Part shown: piece after piece, positions 51,437-63,310 of the stretch
Numbering within the stretch: the first letter of the stretch is position 1
Layout: the number at the start of each line of letters is the position of its first letter
Translations under genes and position numbers: made by a program
Assembly: GCA_027186245.1 (NCBI GenBank)
Contig: CP114497.1
Span: 3,231,501 to 3,295,500, forward strand
Source: Coriaria nepalensis
Lineage: Eukaryota > Streptophyta > Magnoliopsida > Cucurbitales > Coriariaceae
Length of the DNA stretch: 64,000 nt
Direction: 5' to 3'
Notes under the pieces: generated by a model
What the model was told of the DNA's origin: nothing
Database searches by the model: none
Seen by the model: only the letters and a program-made list of their open reading frames with translations

Positions 51437-52501
51437 ATTTGGTTCGATTGTTTTGTGGAAATGAGAATGAGAATGACTAGGAGAATGAAATGGAACTGAG
51501 AATGATAATTTTTTTACTATACATGGAATGAATAGAAATTAAAATGAAAATGATAATTTTTCGTATCTAGTTGAGGAAGAAATTTCAAAAATTACATAAA
51601 TATCACCATAGAGTTTTAAAAATATGAAAAATAATCTCGTATAAATAGATGCTTACTTTGATTTTCATCGAATAACAATCAGGCAACACTTCATATAGCA
51701 GCAAGATTGAAGAAATTATAAATCCTAAGTCTTAATAATACTTCATAGTACTGTAGATCCATATAAGAAATTCTCGTACTTCATATGCTCTTGAGATGTT
51801 TCCAACTTATACAAATTTGGTTGCCTAATTATTTGTACCAAGAAACTCTCGCATGCTAGTCGATAATACATAAATAAACTAGATAATCATCATAAATGTG
51901 TTTGATAAATATAAAAACTAGAGTGGGCAAATATATAAAATATGTAGCGTTTAAATGATTTATAGGATAAATTGGATACCTGGAGAGGAAGGGAGCCTAC
52001 CCTTGCCCTCTTTCCCATAGCCCGTGATGGTTCTCTAAATTTTATTTCAAATAGATTAAGTGTTACATACTTCTGTGACCAACAATAGACTCAGAAAAAT
52101 TATTTAAAGCAGGAGAAAATTATATGTATATAATATATTTTGTACTGTATAATGTTTTGGCTGACGAAAAAAATAAAATTTGAGAAATTAATAGATATTT
52201 AATTTATTAACTTGAAATACTAGCTCAAACAAAAATGGACCCAAAATGAAGAAGAAGAAGAAATAGATATTCTTCATGACTAGAATGATATTGAAGAAAA
52301 CAATAAAGGATGCTTTATACGGCTGCCAATTATAGTAACATTTCTAGGGTTCCAGACTAATTAATTAACAATGGCAGGAATAGTTCATTTTTCCTGTGAA
52401 CACTACTCAAAACTTATGGGAACCAGGAATCTTCAATTCACCCAATAATGCTTATATATATCTTTAACTGGACGTATCCTTGGCCAATCAACTTTTTATA
52501 G
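51437..52501. other. 3' flank of LBD29-like gene
   Basis: Just beyond the foldback arm is TTTGGTTCGATTGTTTTGTG followed by repeated GAGAATGA units, resembling the end of a non-autonomous DNA transposon. The rest is AT-rich and includes the probable 3' UTR of the reverse-strand LBD gene near 52300-52501. Confidence 0.4.
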
Positions 52502-53365
52502 CTATGAATTCTGAATGTAGCTCATCAGGTAAGCGTCCGAGTAAAGGTCGTAATTGGCATCTTGGAAATTAGTATTCCACTGCCGATTGTTGATTTGCAT
52601 ATGATGATGATCGATACATGACATATCTGAATCGCAGTAATTATAAGAATTACTCTCTTCCTTAACGCTTCCTTCATAGGAGATAGGATGATATTCATTT
52701 GGAATGACCGAATTATCCTCGCCATGATAGTTCTCCATTTGGTGTGAATTCTTCATTTTGTTCTCGTAAGTGAATTGATCATCATTGGGCATTACTCTTG
52801 AATTTTCTGAGAGAAACCAACTTTCAATATCATGATATGAGTGATGAGAAGGGTTAAGTTTTCCACAAGATTTATCGCTAGGGTTTCTGGTAGTAGAAGA
52901 GTTGATCATTATGTCTTGAGTTGCTTGCTCTTTGAGAGAAGCTAGTTGTGCTTGCAAATTCACAATCTGCATGATTTGAAGAAGAAATTGTCTTACTTAT
53001 TTAACTGTGAAATAAAGATAGAGGATTTAATGTTCTATCAACTCTTAATCATATAAAAAGAGAAACTCTTAGTTAGAATTTATTACCTGTTGTTGGAGAG
53101 AAAAAATATGTGATACACAGCCATAAATCGGATCTTGGACCCTTGCTTGAGCTTCATACGAGATGGTAACGGCTGCCTCGGGACGGTCGTTGACCGGAAG
53201 GTGAGCTAGTAATTTCGATACATTGCTAGCACCGAAGACCTTGTGAATGGCGGCAAAATTTGCAGCACCTTGTTCGTGGCAGAAGTAAGGTGCAAAAACA
53301 CAACCTCTAACACACTTTCTCCTCAAGAACTTGCATGCTCCACAAGGAGAACCAGACCCTGTCAT
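52502..53365 (-). CDS. LBD29: LOB-domain transcription factor, LBD29-like
   Basis: Complement(join(52502..52966, 53087..53365)) gives 247 residues. The LOB domain starts almost at the N-terminus ([18 protein letters not shown]), with [20 protein letters not shown] completing the zinc finger. The GAS block has [20 protein letters not shown], and the zipper runs [13 protein letters not shown] into [14 protein letters not shown]. Residues such as the CHEQG segment and LAHLPVNDR are the LBD29 signature rather than LBD16. The C-terminal half is Asn/Ser/His-rich and ends [15 protein letters not shown]. The single GT-AG intron (52967-53086) sits at the conserved LQQQ/V position. Arabidopsis LBD29 acts with LBD16 downstream of ARF7/ARF19 in lateral-root formation and callus induction. 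Functional equivalence is inferred. Confidence 0.92.
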
Positions 53366-53482
53366 GATCTCGATTAAAATGATCGATTTCTTTTTGGGTT
53401 AATTAGGAACGTAGATTTGTTTTCCGTTTCTAGCTATCTCTTTAGCATAAATGGTGCTCTGCTTAGAACAAGTACTACAAGG

Positions 53483-53949
53483 TTTATAAACACAAGAGGG
53501 AGATGAAGGTGGATTAGACAATAATGAATACTTAATAAACTTTGGTCCCCTTGATGGGTTACACATTTTATAATTTAATTTTTTTTTATAATTTTTTTTA
53601 AAATATAATTTTTGGGTTCTATTTTCTTTCTTCTCCATCCTAAATTTTGTAAGACCTGATCATAGATTAGATTCCTTCAACATCCTCATACGACAAATTA
53701 AAGAGCTATCATATAAATATGAACCGAACCCATTTCAATCTGTTTGATGATTGGATTTATTATTTTAATAATTAATTAGTTATTCAATCAATTGGTCTTA
53801 ATATATTAGATAATATATATGATAGCAACTACATTTAGTGGTCAATTATACTAGATCCTGAGAGATTTAGGATTAAACTATGTATAGATTTTAGTTAAGA
53901 GGTTAATTTCTGTTAATCATACATTGTCGATTAGGGTTTTGTTCCGACA
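53483..53949 (-). promoter_or_regulatory. LBD29-like promoter: TATA and ARF-type site
   Basis: The palindromic TTTATAAA at 53483-53490 lies about 118 bp before the ATG and is the best TATA candidate. CCGACA at 53944-53949 (TGTCGG on the other strand) is a high-affinity ARF-binding variant about 580 bp upstream. I saw no exact TGTCTC in the first kilobase. The short open frame at 53399-53638 overlaps this region and is not considered coding. Confidence 0.4.
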
Positions 53950-56264
53950 AGGTGATTGGTAATTTTTTTTTTAGTTTAATTAATTATTGATAATTACAGG
54001 TAACCATCTTATTTGTGTTCTTAATTTGACCCTCTTCAGTACCTTGTTTTTATCACACTAAGATAAAATCTCAAATTTATTAATATATATATATAAATAA
54101 TTAAATCAGGTAACAAGGACTTAATTATATTTTTCCTTTTATTCTGTAACCGTTTTCCTATAGAAAGTTTCTTAAACACATGGAATAAAATTTTTACCAA
54201 TATTCAATTTGCAAACGATATTGACCCTCCTCAGTCTCTTCAGTTCTTATGACCTTTTATAAGGAGACGACTTCACATGTTGAAGGGTTCTTATTAATAT
54301 GTAGTACTTATTGTGGGTCTTGAATTTAGGTAACAAGTAACATAATTGTTGACTTTTGATTAGGATTCTTATTACAATGCAATGGAAGTGTTAGCTACTT
54401 CTCATTTTAGTTATAAGGAAGTTACCGTCACTTTACCAAGCTAAGTATTATTAGTTAGAGAAAGATTAAAGAATCGAATGCACAGTTATTTAAGAAAATT
54501 AATAATTCAATTCTAAAAACATAATAAATTAACGTAAATTAAGTTAAATTTAAATAATTTTAAGAATCGAAAATGAATGCTCGAATCTAATTATTCATTA
54601 ACTTTAACTTCTAGTACTCGTATAATCTATGTAGAGAAAGATATGATCCGATTTAGTAGATAATTATTTGATTTCTATAGTACCATTTAGTACAATAATA
54701 ATTAGTATATTATTATCTTCTTTTTTTTTTGTTGTAAGTTTTTTGTTTAAAAAAAGAACATATTCCAGAAATGAAAGAAACAAAAGACAGTGACATGAAC
54801 AGGTCTACACAACACTTTGGTAACGGAAATGAACATATATAATTGAGAGCTTTTTGTGTGATTAATTAAGAAAATTGTGGACATTAATCAAAGATTAAAG
54901 AATCCAATAGACGATGATTAACTTTGTTGGGTCACTATCTTGTGTCACCCGTTGGCTCCAACATGTAGACCTAACCGGAGGTGTTAAGCTATACCCCACA
55001 ACCCTACCCCTACTAATGACCCTCCAACTAGACCAGCCCATTACCCGCCCTTGCATTATCCATGCTGCCACCGCCCATGCACTCATACGCTTTTCTTTTT
55101 TTTTCTTTTTTTCTTTTCTAGTGTACAAGTTTTTGCAAGTTATTTTTATATAATCTCTTTTACAATTAACAAGATGAGAGAATTTGAGAATCAAGATTCC
55201 TTTCAAAACTTATTTTAAAAGATAATCTTTATTTGGAAATTTTAATGAACTAGCTAGTCCTCTTTTTTAAATGAAAATTTGTAATAATTAGAATATCAAT
55301 TTTTCCTCTTCTTTTCTTCTTTGCCTAACGTCTCTCTATTCTCAATCATTTTGTTAATGGAGATTGAAGTAGGAAAAAAAAATAGAGCAATAAGATTCAT
55401 AGACTCTGAATATGTGGCCTTCTCTAATCATTTGAAGGATTTCCAATTTACGGATGTCGATAGCAAGCTCAGCCCGAGGTTGACGACGAAGTTAGAACCT
55501 AAATCGACGCCATAATCGCAAGCGTGAAGTCAGTCAGTTATTGGTCTTAGAGTGGGGCCACTATTCTTTCCGCCATTTTTGGAGCTTTTAGAAAAATTTC
55601 TTCTTTTCGATTTATAAGGAAAAAACATATTTTAAAATATGTACTCAAACAAACCTTTAGTTATCACAATAATTCATATAAGATCTAAATTCGCAGTGAA
55701 CATGTCAGCAAAACAGCAGCAGCAATGTAACTATACATATGTGAATGAGGGTTCTTTAATTTTTTTTCTCTTTTCTTCTTGGTGCATGGCAATGTATAAT
55801 CCTCATTGGCAGCAATGATATTTTATATCATGACACAACTAATGAAGAATAAAACATACAGTTAACGTTCGATTAGTCATGTCAAATTGTTGGCCACTTT
55901 AGTTTATAAGCATGCATGGTATTTCATGGAGACAAAAGTGTATTTGATTAACTACTTCAATTAAGTATAATTACTAAAATAATGAACCTCTTTGGACAAT
56001 TATAAGTAATGAACAGCTCTGCGGTACTGTTAGCTTTTAAGACAAGCACCAATAAGTCATTAGTCCTGTCTAATCCTTGCTTCAACTTTTATCAATTAGC
56101 AACTAACAATGATGTTGAACTTTTATGTCTATTTTGCATTCCAAAGACATTACTATTCATTCAGCGGAAGAAAGAGGTAAATAATAAAGAAAACGAAAAG
56201 TCGAAAAAAGATATATATTTAGAAGGCAACAGATCTATCTGAATAGTACATGTCATGCCTAGCA

Positions 56265-56295
<31 letters not shown>

Positions 56296-56589
56296 ACAAT
56301 TGGACTCATCCTTTACTAAACTCAATCGAATCTGTGGAAGAATATTAATCTAGATATGCATTAGTATGTAGAACTATAAGTTAAATCTAATATTAAGTGA
56401 ATGGGATTTATTAAACTGATGACTAGAACAACAGTTGAAGTATTGAAGATAATGATTGGGAATGTTGTTCTATATTCTGAATTTGTGCAATACGCTCCTT
56501 TATATAGCAAGAGGATAGAGACTATGTATAAGAATTAATATTTGGGTAATATTGATTACGAAGATTATTTACTATGCTTTAATATCCTC
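53950..56589. other. AT-rich intergenic DNA, no gene supported
   Basis: Open frames at 54895-55206 (minus), 54914-55153 (plus), 55321-55515 (plus) and 56009-56242 (plus) show no known domain. An (ATAA)n microsatellite lies at about 56263-56297. Bases below 56597 probably are the LTR of the reverse-strand copia fragment that follows. Confidence 0.45.
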
Positions 56590-57842
56590 ACTCAACAAAA
56601 CCGGTGAATCGATGTTGAGCTTGGAGCATAGTTGTTGAAACTGAGAAGTCGAAAGACCTTGGTGAAGATGTCCACAACTTGATCAACAGTGGACAAAAAA
56701 TAAACCTTGAAAAGATTACGAGAGACCATGTTTCGAAAAAAAATGAATATAAATTTGTATATGCATTGTGCGAGCATGAAAATGGGGTCAGCGGCAAGAT
56801 ATGTGACACCAATATTATCACACCATAGTGTAGGTGGGTGCAATGGCGGAAAGTGAATCTCCATGAGAAGGGATGAAAGTCAACTTAATTCGGCAGATGC
56901 AAGGGAAGTGGCATGATATTCAGCCTTCGTGCTTGATCGAGCAACAGTTGGTTATTTCTCGCAACTCCAACTTATGAGTCCGGAAAAAAACAAAAAACAC
57001 AAAAGCTACTACCAATTTGATTTTTGGTCATCTAGACACCTAGCCCAATCAGCATCTAAGAAGGCTTCTAGTTGGAGCGATGACGAGTGAAGAAGGACAT
57101 GGCTATGAAATAGGGTTTGTCAAGATAATGGAGGATCCATTTAACCGTTGTCCTATAGACCTCGATTAGAGCATGTAGAAATTGAGCCACTTTATTAACC
57201 GCAAATTGAATGTCAGGAGATGTAATGGTGAGATATTAGAGTGCTCTTACCATATTTCAATATAAAGTGGGATTGGTCATTGGATCACCTGTATGAAGAG
57301 GAGTTTTCTATGATCATGAACATGCTTGAATGATAATTTGTAATTTTTGGATAAATGACATGAATCACAGGTCTTTACATTTTTTTCAATTCAAAAATTA
57401 ATTGAAAGATATTGAACTTAAGAACAAACAATTGTGGATGGGTGACCAAGTCGTTGACGCCATATATGAGCTGAAATGATTGTGCGAATAGAAGCAGAGA
57501 GTATGGTGGCCGGAGTAAGAAACAAATAGAGATTTATGCTAGGTGGAACTTAAAAGATAGGAACCTCGTAATTCGATCCTTGACAATAAAACAACTAGAC
57601 GAGAATTCTGCAAAACAATTACCATTGCCAATTATAACTTTAGAGGAGCTTGAATAAGGTTGTAGATTGGCAATAATTAATGGATTAGCATTCATGTGAG
57701 CAGAGATGTTGAAATTAGGAAGCCATTCTAAATAAGTGAGCTGATGGAGAAAAATCACTAAAATTAAGTAGGATGAAGGATTCATGTTGCTCCATATTTT
57801 TAGAAAACCTTTATGAGAAATTTGAAGAAGGGTGAGAAACAC
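56590..57842 (-). pseudogene. Internally deleted Ty1/copia element (fragment A)
   Basis: Minus-strand order from 57842 downwards begins with a protease-region segment (LQPYSSSSKVIIGNGN, about 57660) whose own catalytic Asp block is degraded. Next is GAG-pre-integrase (WRQRLGHPSTIV, then CDSCHLSKNYKLSF, about 57470-57320). After that comes the end of reverse transcriptase and RNase H (PTVARSSTKAEYHATSLASA, about 56950-56890), then the post-RNase H segment with DQVVDIFTKVFR. The integrase core and nearly all of reverse transcriptase are missing, so a deletion joins the sequences near 57290. The 3' LTR would start TGTTGAGTGAGGATATT at about 56597 reading left. Multiple stops show it is dead. Confidence 0.8.
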
Positions 57843-58089
57843 CCATTTTTTGTGTTGGCCCTAAAGGTTGTGAGAAGAGAGATGAGTGACTCACTGTTTG
57901 ACTCGTTGCTTGTCCCGACATTTGACCGACAAGTCGTCGAAATCACGAAATTGATGTAAACAAGTGCAAAACGTAAAATTGAATCAAAGTCATAACCACG
58001 TATCACATAAAGATCATTTTTCTTAAAACCTTTAAAAATAGGGTTATTATTTTTATAAACAATCCATTACCTTTTTCGGCCTTACAGGA

Positions 58090-58677
58090 GCATCCGGTCT
58101 CATCCTTTGGTACTAAGTGAAATTAAATTTCTTTTTAATTTTGGGATATACCCTACCATCATGCAACTTTATAGTAATTTTTATTATCCCATGTATCCTA
58201 CGCATTTGGCTATTTCCCATGAAAACAGTTATGTCATTTATTTCCTTGAAATCTTAAAACCACTCTCCATTCGAGTTTATATGGAAAGTGCTACCAGAAT
58301 TCCAGATTCATTTATTTACCACAATGTATTTATATACATTAAGAATCTCATATACACATGTTGTATTTGCTACATTATTGTAATTATGTTCTTGAATTGG
58401 TTTCTTACTATTTTTATTATTCAATGCATAACAATTTTTCTTAAAATGGCCCCATGTATTACAATCAAAGAATTTTTTTGTTTTCTTATTGCCATTCTTT
58501 TTTATCATTCTTACTTTCTTAGAATTCCTACTAGTACTATCAAACTCCCTTTTATCTTTTTTGCTTTTAGCAAATAAGTTAGAGTTTAACCTTTTACTAA
58601 TATTCAGGTGCAATTCCCTAGCCATTATATCTGCCACTACCAATTCCAATCTTCGCACAACCCCTTTATACTTTTAA
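58090..58677 (-). pseudogene. Ty1/copia gag-protease fragment (fragment B)
   Basis: The minus strand encodes a Lys-rich gag end with one zinc knuckle, FFDCNTWGHFKKNC. The first Cys of the CX2CX4HX4C pattern is replaced by Phe; the second Cys, His and last Cys remain. A copia protease follows (WNSGSTFHINSNGEWF, then TVFMGNSQMRRIHGI and KLHDGRVYPKIKK), in which the DSG catalytic motif reads NSG. The protease of fragment A has a different sequence, so these are separate insertions. Confidence 0.78.
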
Positions 58678-58752
58678 AGTATACTTTTAAAGTATTTTTC
58701 ACAACTAAGTGCTTCTCCAATAGGGATTGTAGCAAGTTCATGCCTTGACTAG

Positions 58753-60769
58753 TGTCTGAAAGTGTATGCTCGTTAAGTCAATTGGATTTTGATCCGTTGG
58801 GACAAATATTTTATGTGATATTATTTTTATGCGGATATTAGAAAGACAGTATTTATTGTCATTAATGAAAGTTAGTTACTATTTATCATGTTTATTGATT
58901 TTGTCGGAAGTAAAATTATATATTCAATATATGCAATCATAATAAAGTTCAAAATTTTGAGTTATGCACTCTGGAGACTAAAATAGAGATCATGCTAGTA
59001 GATACTCAAGTTGCTAAAAGCTCTTAAGATACAAACGGTTTATTGTTACGAGAATGGACATCTTTTTATCTGAATAGATAATAATATAATTCATCACCTA
59101 ATTGTTATGGTAGCTGATCTCACAACCAATGGTGTTAGTATGATATCATGACAATTACGTGAATGCTTAGTAGAGACTAAGAGTTCTAAACATGACACTT
59201 AGATAATTTAAAATGGTAATTAATACTAACTATTAATGAGAATTATATAGTGACTATTTTACATGTGATCATTCGACTTGAGATACTATGGTTTCCTTGA
59301 TTACTGGATTTCACACTTTGACATCATTCGTATTTGCCCTAGCCATGGGTGAACACGGGGGGAACCATTGGATATAAAATATTGTGCGAGAAGGATTATA
59401 AGTGATCAAAAGAGAATCTATCACTTCCGTATTTGGAATAAGGTACTATGATTATATACTTTATTAAACAAAGAATCTTTACAAAGTAGTATGATTTGAA
59501 TGGAGTTTCTATAAATCCATCGTCAATGTTCAAAAAAGGTATGATAGTCCATATTATTTGTCTATTAAGGTTTAATAGTGAAACCATGTTTTAGGACTAA
59601 TCGAGATACTGATGAGATAGAAGGATTGGTATTGTAAGTATATAATGGTCACAAATATATTCTTTTGGAAGATAACACTTATCATCTCCCCGGTAGTTTT
59701 GACATCTTACTAGAATTCAATCTTGACATAAAGGTTTAAAGTTAATTAATCATGAGATAATTAAGTAAACTGTTTAATTTAAAAATATATTTCAAATTAA
59801 ACGAATTTAATTTTGAATTAAATAAAATCATAAAAAAGTGTTTATAAAATTCTCATGCCAGCGTGATGTAGACTTATTCGATCACACACATAAGATTTGA
59901 TGAAACATAGTTAAAGCTTCGTCAAAGAAAAAGAAAAAATGGACCAAAACCATTTTAGGGGTAAAATGCTAAATTGAATTATAGTTTGACTATAAAATTA
60001 AAATGATAATTATTAATTTGTTAATTTAATGTCATGCATCTTTATTAGCATAACTAAGTGGGGTATTGAATTAATTGGAAACTAATAAGTTACACATGAA
60101 CTTTTATTTAATTATAAAAAGGTTCTAAAGATTCGTAATTAATAATAAGATATTAAAGGGTTTATGAGTCGGATTATTAATTAGATTTTTGTGAGTCAAA
60201 ATTAATCAAAAGGTTGATTAAATACACCATGGGTAGCCGACCATTGAATGAGATTTAGCCCATCTCACTTTTGTGTTTTACGACAACTAAGATTCCTAAT
60301 GAGATTAGGAAAGTATGACTTAACTTTTGCCTTTAAATACAAGGTATATGGTTGCTAAATTCAATAAATGCTCACACAAGCCTTTTAGCCGAAAATCCAT
60401 AGAGAGAAAAGATAGTCTTTTCCTTTTCCTTTCCCCGAACTTATTCTTTCATGAGTTGAAACCTTAAGTAGAAAGTTAAGTATGTGAAATGAATCGTGTG
60501 GATAACGGTTAGAAGGCGAACACATGGGCGCCTCCCCATCATATTAAAGAAGAGTTTTGTAAATAAAAAAATGTATTCTCTTTCCCTAAACCTTGATTTA
60601 ATATTGACGAGATTTACTATCCTTTCTGTAAAATAGATTATATGTGATATAATTATTGTATGATCAATTATCATAGAAACTATGCATACAAGGATATGAT
60701 ATAAATAAAATTTTAAAAATTTCTTCCGCTGTGTTTATTCTATTATATACATGCATCTATTTCCTAACA
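58753..60769 (+). mobile_element. 5' LTR of a copia retrotransposon (~2.0 kb)
   Basis: The LTR runs from TGTCTGAAAGTG to TTCCTAACA. Immediately after it, 60771-60782 reads TGTTATCGGAGT, which matches the initiator-Met tRNA primer-binding site TGGTATCAGAGC at 9 of 12 positions. A TTTAAATACAAGG motif near 60340 is a plausible TATA region. The left end was chosen because TG...CA bounds the block and reverse-strand copia sequence ends just before it. The 3' LTR is not in the window. Confidence 0.65.
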
Positions 60770-62225
60770 GTGTTATCGGAGTCTAGGTCATACTAGAAAG
60801 TATAGTAGTTTTATATGTTGTTTAATGATTTTTTTATGGATTTTAAAGTTGCCTAAAGTGAATCAGGATGAATTGTTGGAAAAATCAAACACGACTGTCA
60901 TTTGGGACTCATTGCACATCAGAACAAAATTCATCATATCTAGAGTTCAAATTGTTGAATCATTATGCCTTTTTCAGAATATGTTGTTAAGATAATTTTA
61001 AAACACACCATCGAATGGATTGCAGGTAAGGTATCTAAGGCATCTGCGATGGGCAGCACAAGCAGCATTGTCGCTGCTGTAGCACTCATTAAAGTCCTAC
61101 TGATCAACAACACAAAATTTGTCATATCTAGGTTTCCAATCGTTGGATCATTCTAAACATATCAAAATAGGTAGATAAGATAATTTCAAAGTAAACCACC
61201 AAACGAGTCACCGATTGGACTCCCAATTGGCTATGCGTGCTATGCGATGGCTCCTCGTAGGCTGCTATGGTGATATGTGGCGGTGGCGGCAAATTATTGT
61301 TGTGGAAAAACCCTAATTAGATTAGATTTCATTTCTTGTTATTTTCCTTAAATCTGTTTATAGTGAGGATACTTGAAACGAAAGCTATGAGATATCTAAT
61401 GCATGTTTCTGATCAAGATGGATGAGGTCACCTCTATTAGTGAACATGTGTTGAAGATGATCACCTACGTTAAACAACTTGAGAATCTCAAACGTTTTAT
61501 GAATTCTAAGTTGATCAATAACTTGGTGCTACAATCTTTTCCCGATTCATTCTCACCATTTGTGCTCAACTTCCACATGAATAAAATGGAACCTGAGCTA
61601 CATGATTTACATAAGATGCTGTACACGGTTGAGAAATCCATTAAGAAGGCTAAATAGTGTTGCTTATGTGAGTTTCTTCCAGAAGGAAGGACAATGCGAA
61701 GCTTAAGATGCGAGGCAAGAAATGGACTCTCCAAGCAAGGAAGGGTGCTGGAAAGACAAAGAAGGGCAAGATGAAAAGTGTTTCCACTGTGAAGAAACTA
61801 GACATTAGAAGTGGAATTGCAAGGTTTATCTTGCAACTCTGAAAATGCATGGTGATGTTTCTTCAGGTATATTTATGATTGAGGTTAACTTTTCTTACAA
61901 TTACTTAACTACTTGAGTATTATATACCCGTTGCGGTTCTCATATTAAAGAATTTAAAAGGTAGAAGAATTATGTAAAAAGGTGAAGTCGACCTACGAGC
62001 TGGAAATAAAACAAGAATTGATGCTTTAGATATGGGTACTTATAGTTTAGTTTTACCCTCAAACTTAATCTTAAATTTGAGACAATGTTATTATTTACTA
62101 TCTTTGATTTAGAATATTATTTCTATTTCTAGACTTAATGAGAAAGGATTGTCTTCTCCATTAAAGACAATATTTGAAGTATTTTTATAAATTGTTTATT
62201 TTATAGAAGTGGTTTCGTAAAATAA
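60770..62225 (+). pseudogene. Copia primer-binding site, gag and protease, truncated
   Basis: After the primer-binding site comes a non-coding leader, then gag (UBN2 domain) at 61403-61657: EHVLKMITYVKQLENL, LINNLVLQSFPDSFSPFVLN and LHDLHKMLYTVEKSIKKAK. A weak zinc-knuckle region is frame-shifted (61740-61830). The protease, near 61900-62120, reads VLYTRCGSHIKEF where LDTGCGSHI is usual, then GEVDLRAGNKTRIDALDMGT. The catalytic Asp is thus Tyr. Similarity ends abruptly near 62225, where the 83-bp satellite starts, so integrase, reverse transcriptase and the 3' LTR are lost. Confidence 0.75.
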
Positions 62226-62228
62226 AGC

Positions 62229-63050
62229 TTAATGAAACATAATATTTAAACTTTAGATTTAAAAGTTAAATGTCTCATCATTCTTCCAAAAGATTGAACC
62301 TTTCTATTATAACATAATATTTAAACTTTAGATTTAAAACTATAAAAGTTGACCCTTTCATCATTCGACTTAAAGGTTAAACCTTTCTATTATGACATAA
62401 TATTTAAATATTAGACTTCGAACCCTAAAAGTACCTTTCATCATTCGACCTAAAGGTCAAACTTTTCTATCATAACCTAATGTTTAAATATTAGACTTCG
62501 AACCCTAAAGGTTAAACCTTTCATCATTCGACCTAAAGGTCGAACCTTTCTATCAAGACCTAATTTTTAAACTTTAGACTTCAAATCCTAAAGGAAGAAC
62601 CTTTCATCATTCGATCTAAAAGTCTAATATTTCTATCATAACCCAATGATCAAAGATTAGACTTAGAACCATAAAGGTTTCACATTTTATCATTGGACCT
62701 AAAAGTTGAATATTTCTATCATATCATAATATTTCAACATTCGACTTAGAATCAAAAATGTTAAATGTTTCATCATTATTCCTAAATATTGAACCCTTCT
62801 ATTATAAAATAATGTTTAAAGTTTAGATTTAAGACTATAAAGGTTAACATTTTTATCATTCAACTTAAAAGTCGAACTTTTCTATAATAACCTTATAATT
62901 AAACATTAGACTTCAAACCTTAAAAGTTTAATCTTTCATCATTCAACTTAAAAGTCAAACTTTTATATCTGACATAATATTTAAATATTAGATTTCGAAC
63001 GCTAAAAATTAAACCTTTAATCATGCGACCTAATAGAAAGGTCGACCCAT
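62229..63050. repeat. 83-bp tandem satellite, about ten copies
   Basis: The landmark CATAATATTTAAA(C/T) or its variants recurs at about 62313, 62396, 62476, 62559, 62642, 62725, 62808, 62891 and 62973, a period of 80-83 bp. Each unit contains TTTAGACTTCGAACCCTAAA, CTTTCATCATTCGACC and a self-complementary AAAGGTCGAACCTTTCT block that could form a hairpin. Confidence 0.9.
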
Positions 63051-63310
63051 CAACCTATATGACATATAACAGTTATGCTAGTATACTCATAACTGTTAGT
63101 TTACTCTAAGGGTCAAAAGCCTCATTGACCTCATCAACCCCTCGACCCGTATAATCAAATTACTCTACGACCTCATCGACCCTATAGACAAACGATGGGC
63201 CTTCGATCCGTATACTAATGTAACTACTAGTTTACTCTATCGGTCGAAAGCTCCATCGACCTATCGACCTGTATAATCAAATTACTCTACGACCCCATCG
63301 AGGGGTATTT
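63051..63310. repeat. CGACC-rich repeat block
   Basis: A segment with GTATAATCAAATTACTCTAC flanked by TCGACCC motifs occurs at about 63128-63184 and again at 63253-63302. AGTTTACTCTA(A/T)(G/C)GGTC also repeats (about 63099 and 63230). The TCGACC/CATCGACC motif is the one that dominates the repeat field at 43 kb. Confidence 0.75.

Noticed and set aside
53399..53638. Separate small gene upstream of the LBD29-like gene
   Set aside because: It overlaps the TATA motif and the expected 5' UTR. The Lys/Asn-rich frame matches no domain.
54895..55206. Overlapping open frames on both strands as a coding gene
   Set aside because: Neither translation shows a known domain. The lack of stops reflects a locally more GC-balanced stretch.
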